A stretch of 5,673 nt of DNA, taken from the NCBI GenBank assembly GCA_022866645.1, contig JALHUQ010000374.1:1-5673 (forward strand). The letters are read 5' to 3'. The notes beneath the pieces were generated by a model. That model searched no databases, was not told the origin of the DNA, and was given only the letters and a program-made list of their open reading frames with translations. Below are positions 1-5,109 of the stretch, in pieces. How positions within the stretch are numbered: the stretch's first letter is position 1; each line of letters opens with the position of its first letter. This DNA is from Woeseiaceae bacterium. GTDB lineage: Bacteria > Pseudomonadota > Gammaproteobacteria > Steroidobacterales > Woeseiaceae. The translations under genes and the position numbers were made by a program.

Positions 1-1
1 A

Positions 2-2380
2 ATATTGCCGCTGCGGGATGTTGTGGTGTATCCGCACATGGTCATCCCGCTGTTCGTTGGCCGCGAGAAATCGATCGTCGCGCTCGACAGAGCAATGAAT
101 ATCGGCAAGCGTATTCTGCTGGTGGCGCAAAAAACCGCTGACCTGGATGACCCACAACCCTCTGATTTATATGAAGTAGGTACGTTAGCCACGATCCTGC
201 AGCTGTTAAAACTCCCGGACGGAACAGTGAAGGTTCTGGTCGAGGGCGGGGAACGGGCACTCATCGATCGCATCAATGTTGAAGATCATTTTTCGGCTGA
301 AATCACCCTGCTGAATGAAGTCGATCGTCACGACGAACGCGAAATCGACGTACTGGTGCGCTCGATCATTTCCCAGTTTGAAGCCTATGTGAAGCTGAAC
401 AAGAAGGTGCCGCCGGAGGTGCTGACTTCGTTGAGTGGCATCGATGAGCCGGGACGTCTGGCCGATACGGTGGCCGCGCACATGGCGCTGAAACTGTCTG
501 AGAAGCAACGCATCCTCGAAATCCAGGATGTGAAAAGCCGCCTTGAGCAAGTGCTCGGCATCATCGAAGGCGAGATCGACGTTCTGCAAATCGAAAAACG
601 TATTCGCGGCCGGGTCAAGAATCAGATGGAGAAGAGCCAGCGCGAGTACTACCTGAATGAGCAGATGAAGGCGATTCAGAAAGAACTCGGTGAGATGGAT
701 GACGTGCCGAACGAGCTGGCGGATCTTGAGGCCAGAATCGAAAAGGCCGGCATGACGGTTGAGGCCAAAGAAAAAGCCGTATCGGAACTCAACAAGCTGA
801 AGCTGATGTCACCGATGTCCGCGGAAGCCACCGTGGTACGCAATTATATAGACTGGCTACTGAAGGCACCGTGGAAGAAGCGCAGCAAGGTATTCAAGAG
901 CCTGAAGAAGGCTGAGGCCGTCCTTGAGGCGGATCACTATGGCCTCGAGAAGGTCAAGGAACGGATACTTGAGTATCTTGCGGTGCAGCAGCGTGTAAGG
1001 CGACTGAAGGGTCCCATACTGTGTCTGGTCGGGCCTCCTGGCGTTGGTAAAACCTCATTGGGTCAGAGTATCGCCCGATCGACGAATCGCAAGTTCGTCC
1101 GCATGTCACTGGGTGGCGTTCGCGACGAGGCCGAGATTCGTGGACATCGTCGTACCTATATCGGTTCGATGCCGGGCAAGATCGTGCAGAACCTCTCCAA
1201 GATTGGTGTGCGAAATCCGCTGTTCCTGCTCGACGAAGTCGACAAGATGGCGATGGATTTCCGCGGCGATCCGTCGTCGGCGCTGCTCGAAGTGCTCGAC
1301 CCGGAGCAGAATTCAACGTTTGCCGATCATTATCTGGAAGTCGATTTCGACTTGTCGGACGTGATGTTCGTCTGCACGGCGAACAGTCTGAATATTCCGC
1401 CGCCGTTGCTCGATCGCATGGAAGTCATTCGCATTCCCGGGTACACCGAGGATGAGAAGACCAATATCGCACTCAAGTACCTGGTGCCAAAGCAGCTACG
1501 CGAAAATGGCCTGAAGGCCAAAGAACTCACGATCACCGAGAGTGCCGTTCGCGACATCATCCAGCATTACACCCGTGAATCGGGTGTTCGTAACCTTGAG
1601 CGCGAGATCTCAAAGATCTGCCGCAAGGTCGTAAAGTCCTTACTCCTGAAGCCGCGCGAAAAACGTGTGCTGGTCTCGCCAAGAAGCATGGAAAAGTACC
1701 TGGGCGTGCGTCGATTCCGCTACGGCAAAGCCGAAGACCGGGACCAGGTCGGCCAGGTGACCGGTCTGGCCTGGACCGAAGTCGGCGGAGAATTGCTGAC
1801 GATCGAGGCGGCCGTCGTGCCGGGCAAGGGCAAGCTCACTCACACGGGTCAACTTGGCGAAGTGATGACCGAATCCATCCAGGCGGCGATGACGGTTGTG
1901 CGCAGTCGGGCGGCAGTCTGGGGCATCGATGAGGACTTCCATCAGAAGGTTGATGTGCACATTCACGTGCCGGAAGGGGCCACTCCCAAGGACGGACCGA
2001 GTGCGGGAGTTGGCATGTGTACGGCACTGGTGTCGGCCCTGACGAAAATCTCCGTCAGGAGCGATGTGGCCATGACCGGCGAGATTACGCTGCGCGGTGA
2101 GGTGCTGCCTATCGGAGGGCTGAAAGAGAAGCTTCTGGCGGCCCACAGAGGTGGCATTGAGGTGGTGTTGATCCCCCAGGAGAACGAGAAAGACCTCGCT
2201 GAAATTCCGAAGAACATCAAAGACAAGCTGACGATAGTTCCAGTGAAATGGATCGATCAGGTCATGGAGCATGCGCTGGTCCGGATGCCGATGCCGGAGG
2301 CCGCCAGTGGGGAGCCGAAAACAGACCCGAAAACGCCGTCCGACGAGCAAAAATCCGACGACACGGTGCGCCCGCATTAA
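2..2380 (+). CDS. lon: ATP-dependent protease Lon (LonA type), 5' end cut off by the window edge
   Basis: Cytoplasmic AAA+ serine protease that unfolds and degrades damaged and regulatory proteins. The frame is open from base 2. The TTG at base 5 is an internal Leu codon, not the start: the first visible residues (LPLRDVVVYPHMVIPLFVGR) normally sit about 14 residues into Lon. Counting from that TTG, the substrate-binding N domain covers about 1-190, a coiled-coil helical linker about 190-300, the AAA+ module about 300-570 and the protease domain about 580-770. Walker A is GPPGVGKT at 343-350, pore loop YIGSMPG starts at Y385, Walker B is LLDE with D410-E411, and the catalytic dyad is S666 (PKDGPSAG) and K709 (GGLKEK). 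All are exactly 13 below the E. coli numbers (356, 398, 423/424, 679, 722), so about 13 codons are missing and nothing is inserted or deleted between them. The protein ends in a Pro/Lys/Asp/Ser-rich tail longer than that of E. coli. All key residues are present, so the enzyme should be active. Its promoter lies outside the window. Confidence 0.98.
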   Translation: MLPLRDVVVYPHMVIPLFVGREKSIVALDRAMNIGKRILLVAQKTADLDDPQPSDLYEVGTLATILQLLKLPDGTVKVLVEGGERALIDRINVEDHFSAEITLLNEVDRHDEREIDVLVRSIISQFEAYVKLNKKVPPEVLTSLSGIDEPGRLADTVAAHMALKLSEKQRILEIQDVKSRLEQVLGIIEGEIDVLQIEKRIRGRVKNQMEKSQREYYLNEQMKAIQKELGEMDDVPNELADLEARIEKAGMTVEAKEKAVSELNKLKLMSPMSAEATVVRNYIDWLLKAPWKKRSKVFKSLKKAEAVLEADHYGLEKVKERILEYLAVQQRVRRLKGPILCLVGPPGVGKTSLGQSIARSTNRKFVRMSLGGVRDEAEIRGHRRTYIGSMPGKIVQNLSKIGVRNPLFLLDEVDKMAMDFRGDPSSALLEVLDPEQNSTFADHYLEVDFDLSDVMFVCTANSLNIPPPLLDRMEVIRIPGYTEDEKTNIALKYLVPKQLRENGLKAKELTITESAVRDIIQHYTRESGVRNLEREISKICRKVVKSLLLKPREKRVLVSPRSMEKYLGVRRFRYGKAEDRDQVGQVTGLAWTEVGGELLTIEAAVVPGKGKLTHTGQLGEVMTESIQAAMTVVRSRAAVWGIDEDFHQKVDVHIHVPEGATPKDGPSAGVGMCTALVSALTKISVRSDVAMTGEITLRGEVLPIGGLKEKLLAAHRGGIEVVLIPQENEKDLAEIPKNIKDKLTIVPVKWIDQVMEHALVRMPMPEAASGEPKTDPKTPSDEQKSDDTVRPH

Positions 2381-2410
2381 GAGGCTGAAACCCGCGCGGT
2401 TAAAGGATAT

Positions 2411-2439
2411 TTGACGCTATATATGTCAGTTGGTATAAG
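2411..2439 (+). promoter_or_regulatory. sigma-70-type promoter for hupB
   Basis: A -35 box TTGACG (2411-2416) is separated by 17 bases from a -10 box TATAAG (2434-2439). The -10 is preceded by TGG at 2431-2433, an extended -10 (TGn) element. Each box matches the consensus at 5 of 6 positions and the spacing is optimal. The start should be near A2446, giving a leader of about 110 bases before hupB. The bases after the -10 are CCCCG (2440-2444), a GC-rich discriminator. The site lies 30 bases past the lon stop, so hupB can be expressed independently of lon. I see no strong lon terminator, so read-through from lon is also possible. Predicted from sequence only. Confidence 0.75.
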
Positions 2440-2481
2440 CCCCGTAGTTGTTTGTGGATGCACGGAGCCATAACGACGGTT

Positions 2482-2512
2482 CAGCGGATTGTGCCAGGAG
2501 GGCGGCTCGCTG
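2482..2512 (+). other. possible stem-loop in the hupB leader RNA
   Basis: CAGCG at 2482-2486 can pair with CGCTG at 2508-2512. Inside it, GCC (2493-2495) can pair with GGC (2501-2503) around an AGGAG loop, separated by a small internal loop. The loop holds a strong Shine-Dalgarno-like AGGAGG (2496-2501), 54 bases before the hupB start and so not its binding site. The stem is short and interrupted, and may be chance in GC-rich DNA. Confidence 0.25.
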
Positions 2513-2517
2513 TAGTG

Positions 2518-2550
2518 ATGACCATTTCTTTAATCAATCAGCAAGGGTGA
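2518..2550 (+). CDS. possible 10-codon leader peptide upstream of hupB
   Basis: An ATG at 2518 opens a frame encoding MTISLINQQG and stops at TGA 2548-2550, five bases before the hupB ATG. A GTG directly upstream at 2515 is in frame and would add one residue. The nearest strong Shine-Dalgarno-like sequence, AGGAGG at 2496-2501, is 16 bases from the ATG and 13 from the GTG, which is longer than ideal. The TGA directly follows the hupB ribosome binding site AAGGG, so terminating ribosomes would sit on the hupB start region, an arrangement that allows translational coupling. The peptide resembles nothing I recognise and carries no run of a single amino-acid codon as attenuation leaders do. An ORF this short can occur by chance. 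Confidence 0.2.
   Translation: MTISLINQQG
2543..2547 (+). promoter_or_regulatory. ribosome binding site that fixes the hupB start
   Basis: AAGGG lies 8 bases before ATG 2556. This favours the 90-codon HU reading over an in-frame extension that opens at TTG 2448 and would add 36 residues unlike any HU protein. That extension would also begin only two bases after the predicted transcription start. Confidence 0.75.
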
Positions 2551-2555
2551 ATAGT

Positions 2556-2828
2556 ATGAACAAAGGCGAACTCATAGACTCGGTTGCAGGTGCAGCAGGA
2601 CTGTCACGCGCTGATGCGACCAAAGCAGTCGACGCTGTACTCGATAGTATTCAAGGCACGCTTTCCAATGGCGGTTCGGTATCGTTGGTTGGCTTCGGAA
2701 CGTTCTCGGTAAAGGCACGTGCTGCACGCTCAGGACGCAACCCTCGTACCGGTGAAACCATCCAGATTAAGGCGAGTAATGTCCCCGGATTTAAGGCTGG
2801 CAAAGGCCTGAAGGATGCCGTAAACTAG
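2556..2828 (+). CDS. hupB: DNA-binding protein HU, beta type
   Basis: Small basic nucleoid protein that binds DNA as a dimer with little sequence preference, bends it, and helps in compaction, replication and repair. The 90-residue product has the exact length of E. coli HU. Residues 1-45 form the helical dimerisation part (MNKGELIDSVAG and following). The HU/IHF signature begins with GFGTF at 46-50 and continues as R55, R58, GRNP at 60-63 and TG at 65-66. P63 is the conserved proline at the tip of the DNA-embracing beta arm, which intercalates between base pairs. The C-terminal helix is at about 80-90. HU rather than IHF is supported by the N-terminal MNKxELI pattern and by the position directly after lon, where hupB sits in E. 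coli. In species with a single HU gene this would be the only subunit; the window cannot show which applies. It has its own promoter and terminator. Confidence 0.96.
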   Translation: MNKGELIDSVAGAAGLSRADATKAVDAVLDSIQGTLSNGGSVSLVGFGTFSVKARAARSGRNPRTGETIQIKASNVPGFKAGKGLKDAVN

Positions 2829-2854
2829 CGCGCCCCACGGGGCACAGGGTACGG

Positions 2855-2879
2855 AAAAGCCCGTTTTTACGGGCTTTTT
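2855..2879 (+). terminator. intrinsic terminator of hupB
   Basis: AAAAGCCCGT (2855-2864) pairs perfectly with ACGGGCTTTT (2869-2878) around a TTTT loop. The right arm ends in a five-T tract (2875-2879). It lies 26 bases past the hupB stop. The GC core is only five pairs and the T tract is short, so some read-through into the tRNA genes is plausible. Confidence 0.85.
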
Positions 2880-2905
2880 CATGCCTTCAGTCTTATTCCA
2901 GAATC

Positions 2906-2981
2906 GGGTGCTTAGCTCAGCTGGTAGAGCATCGCCCTTACAAGGCGAGGGTCGGCGGTTCGAACCCGTCAGCACCCACCA
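2906..2981 (+). tRNA. tRNA-Val, anticodon UAC
   Basis: A complete 76-base cloverleaf with encoded CCA. The acceptor stem GGGTGCT (2906-2912) pairs with AGCACCC (2971-2977); A2978 is the discriminator and CCA is at 2979-2981. The D stem is GCTC/GAGC (2915-2918, 2927-2930). The anticodon stem TCGCC/GGCGA flanks loop CTTACAA, with anticodon TAC at 2939-2941. The T stem GGCGG/CCGTC, with one G-U pair, encloses TTCGAAC (2959-2965). The UAC anticodon reads Val GUA and, if U34 is modified as usual, other GUN codons. The gene begins 26 bases after the hupB terminator and is probably cotranscribed with the next tRNA, 5 bases away. Confidence 0.98.
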
Positions 2982-2986
2982 TATTA

Positions 2987-3063
2987 GGAGCGGTAGTTCA
3001 GTTGGTTAGAATACCGGCCTGTCACGCCGGGGGTCGCGGGTTCGAGTCCCGTCCGCTCCGCCA
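2987..3063 (+). tRNA. tRNA-Asp, anticodon GUC
   Basis: A complete 77-base cloverleaf with encoded CCA. The acceptor stem GGAGCGG (2987-2993) pairs with CCGCTCC (3053-3059); G3060 is the discriminator, as expected for Asp, and CCA is at 3061-3063. The D stem is GTTC/GAAT with a terminal G-U pair. The anticodon stem CCGGC/GCCGG (3014-3018, 3026-3030) flanks loop CTGTCAC, with anticodon GTC at 3021-3023. The T stem GCGGG/CCCGT encloses TTCGAGT (3041-3047). Only 5 bases separate it from tRNA-Val, so a single precursor processed by RNases is likely. Confidence 0.98.
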
Positions 3064-3068
3064 ACGAT

Positions 3069-3110
3069 AAAATCCCGGGTTCCCTGTAGCGGGGGCCCGG
3101 GATTTTTTTT
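3069..3110 (+). terminator. strong intrinsic terminator after the tRNA pair
   Basis: AAAATCCCGGGTTCCC (3069-3084) pairs along its whole length with GGGGGCCCGGGATTTT (3091-3106). This gives 16 uninterrupted pairs, two of them G-U, around a six-base loop TGTAGC. An eight-T tract runs from 3103 to 3110. It starts 6 bases after the CCA end of tRNA-Asp. It should end the tRNA transcript efficiently and shield ppiD from upstream transcription. Confidence 0.93.
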
Positions 3111-3157
3111 AGAATTTCAGGTCTTCAATTGTTCGACAACACAAAAGACAGATAATT

Positions 3158-5053
3158 ATGCTGCAACATATTCGCGATAACTTAATGGGCAAGGTCGCTA
3201 TTGTGGTCCTCGGTACCATTGCCTTGTCTTTCATCTTCGTTGGTGGCGGCAAGTTCACCACGATCGGCTCCAGCTACGCGGCCAAAGTCGACGGTGTCGA
3301 TATTGGTATCAACCAGTTCGAGGCGGCCTACCGTGACCAGATTCAGGCCAACCCGCAGTATGCGGCGTTACCCGAGCAATACCGTCTGCAATTGCGTGGC
3401 AATATTCTTGAGCAATTGATTCAGCAACGTGTTGTTGACAACTATCTCGACGAAGCAGGATTCAGGATTTCCGATCGTCAACTCACGGAAGTCGTGCATC
3501 AGTTTCCGGAGTTCCAGCTTGACGGCCGCTTCGATCGTGCGACCTATGAGTCCGTCCTTGAAGGCGCCAGCATAACGCCGATGCAATTCGAAGCGTCACA
3601 GCGCTTGTCCTTGCGTCGCATGCAGTTGCAGCGTGCGATTCGCGGCTCGTCGGTATTGCCGCCGTCGAACTATCGTCGTTTCCTGAATCTCGCATTCGAA
3701 AACCGCGTCATCACGACCGCTACAATTTCCGCGGCATCAGTCGCAAGCGAAATTAATGTTAGCGACGAGATGGTCGCTGCGTTCTACGATGAGAACTCTG
3801 CGATGTACAACCTGCCGGAAACGGCCGATGTTGAATACGTCGAGGTTCTTCGCGACTCGGTTGCTGCTGACGTCAATGTGTCGGAAGAGCAGCTGCAGGA
3901 CTACTATGAGCAGAACAAAGATCGATTCGACCAGGACGAGCAGCGTCAGGCGCGCCATATTCTGATTCTTTTCGACGCGGATGAAGCCGGCTCTGAAGCC
4001 GTCGCGAACGAGATGATTACTCGCGTCCGCGCGGGTGAATCGTTTGAAGAACTCGCTCGTCAGTACTCGAAGGACGGCGGTACCGCTGCCAACGGCGGCG
4101 ATATGGGCAGATTGACTCGTTCGCAGATGCCAGACGCCGTCGGAGATGTTGTTTTCTCGATGAATGAGGGCGAGATCCAGGGTCCGATAAAAGGTGACTT
4201 CGGATTCCACGTTGTTCGCCTGGACAAGATTTTCGAATCAGGCCCGCTGCCGTATGAGCAGGTGAGGCCAACCCTCCTGACCGAATTGCAGGAACAGGAG
4301 GCGGAGGGTCTGTTCCTCGCGATGGAACGGAAACTGTCCGATGCCTTGTTTGATGCGACCGATATTCGCTCGGTAGCCGAAGCTATTGGTGTCGAAGTAC
4401 AAAGCGTCAGCGGATTTTCGCGCGAGAGTACAGAACCGTTCGGCGCCAGCGCAGCGGCAGTTGATGCGATTTTCGACCCGTTGGTATTGAGCGGTGCACG
4501 CTTGTCCGAGATTACCGAGCTTGATGCTAATCGCACGATGGTTTTTTCGGTGACCGCGCACAACGAGGCGACTCGGGATACGTTGGAAAATGTTCGCGAT
4601 CAGATTGTTGCGACGCTGACCAACCAGCAATCCGAAGACCTGATGGCGGGCCGCGCACAGCAAATGCTGGATGCTATAGAGGCAGGCGAATCATTTACAG
4701 CTGCGGCTGAAATGGTCGGCGCAGAGGCGTCTGCCACTTCGATGATTACGCGAAAAGCTGACGATGCCGATCAGTCTCTGGCGGTTGCGATTTTTACAGC
4801 GATCAAGCCGATGCAGGGTAAGCCGACATTGGGAAGTACGCGCAATGACGCGGGTGGTTACACGGTCTATAGCCTGGATGCGGTCATTCCGGGGCAGCCG
4901 GAGTCTATTCCGGTCGCCGATCGCGATGCCGGCAGAAGTCAGCTGGTCGACCAGTACGGCGTCGGTGATTTTGTCGGCTTCGTGCAGGCACTTCGGGCCA
5001 ATGCTGACGTCATCATTAACGAGGACGTGCTGGCCGCTCAAGACCTGTTCTAG
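3158..5053 (+). CDS. ppiD: periplasmic folding chaperone PpiD, parvulin-domain, membrane-anchored
   Basis: An inner-membrane-anchored chaperone that, in E. coli, sits beside the Sec translocon and helps newly exported proteins fold. The 631-residue length fits (E. coli 623). Residues 1-11 (MLQHIRDNLMG) form the cytoplasmic tip, about 12-30 are a single membrane segment, and the rest is periplasmic with a SurA-like N-terminal chaperone region. The parvulin domain spans about 262-358, from ARHIL to FGFHVVRLDKI. Parvulin active-site positions present are H267, D306, M324 and H351. The position four residues after M324, usually Phe in active parvulins, is V328, so isomerase activity may be weak; E. 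coli PpiD is itself reported as a poor isomerase. ATG 3158 gives the family's usual N terminus, but the region just upstream (AAAAGACAGATAATT) has only a weak Shine-Dalgarno. Its place after hupB supports the identification. SurA is unlikely because there is one parvulin domain and a membrane anchor instead of a cleavable signal. Confidence 0.95.
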   Translation: MLQHIRDNLMGKVAIVVLGTIALSFIFVGGGKFTTIGSSYAAKVDGVDIGINQFEAAYRDQIQANPQYAALPEQYRLQLRGNILEQLIQQRVVDNYLDEAGFRISDRQLTEVVHQFPEFQLDGRFDRATYESVLEGASITPMQFEASQRLSLRRMQLQRAIRGSSVLPPSNYRRFLNLAFENRVITTATISAASVASEINVSDEMVAAFYDENSAMYNLPETADVEYVEVLRDSVAADVNVSEEQLQDYYEQNKDRFDQDEQRQARHILILFDADEAGSEAVANEMITRVRAGESFEELARQYSKDGGTAANGGDMGRLTRSQMPDAVGDVVFSMNEGEIQGPIKGDFGFHVVRLDKIFESGPLPYEQVRPTLLTELQEQEAEGLFLAMERKLSDALFDATDIRSVAEAIGVEVQSVSGFSRESTEPFGASAAAVDAIFDPLVLSGARLSEITELDANRTMVFSVTAHNEATRDTLENVRDQIVATLTNQQSEDLMAGRAQQMLDAIEAGESFTAAAEMVGAEASATSMITRKADDADQSLAVAIFTAIKPMQGKPTLGSTRNDAGGYTVYSLDAVIPGQPESIPVADRDAGRSQLVDQYGVGDFVGFVQALRANADVIINEDVLAAQDLF

Positions 5054-5082
5054 TAAGCTTGCCCGAATAAGAAAAACACCAC

Positions 5083-5098
5083 TACGGCGAATGCCGTA
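5083..5098 (+). other. perfect small hairpin between ppiD and the transporter gene
   Basis: TACGGC (5083-5088) and GCCGTA (5093-5098) form a perfect six-pair inverted repeat around a GAAT loop, ending two bases before the G-rich stretch preceding the transporter start. No T tract follows, so it is not a normal intrinsic terminator. It could be an mRNA structure affecting translation of the next gene, a protein binding site, or chance. Confidence 0.4.
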
Positions 5099-5109
5099 AC
5101 GGGGGATTG

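Noticed and set aside
5..7. TTG at base 5 as the lon start codon
   Set aside because: It is an internal Leu in a conserved Lon segment. Every catalytic landmark is offset by exactly 13 from E. coli numbering, so the true start lies left of the window.
1640..2377. 245-codon open frame on the minus strand, antisense to lon
   Set aside because: It mirrors the conserved lon protease domain, shows no recognisable domain, and is explained by codon bias of the sense gene.
2389..2401. AACC/GGTT inverted repeat just after lon as a lon terminator
   Set aside because: The stem has only four pairs and no T tract follows, so it does not qualify as an intrinsic terminator.
2448..2555. N-terminal extension of HU from TTG 2448
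   Set aside because: The 36 extra residues resemble no HU, TTG 2448 has no room for a binding site after the predicted start at 2446, and ATG 2556 has a well-spaced AAGGG and yields the exact family length.
3129..3156. TTGTTC (3129-3134) and GATAAT (3151-3156), 16 bases apart, as the ppiD promoter
   Set aside because: The transcript would start at about 3163, inside the gene and past its ATG, removing the conserved N terminus.
3737..4663. Several overlapping minus-strand frames of 84-167 codons inside ppiD
   Set aside because: They overlap one another in different frames, have no domain similarity I recognise, and lie opposite a well-supported gene.
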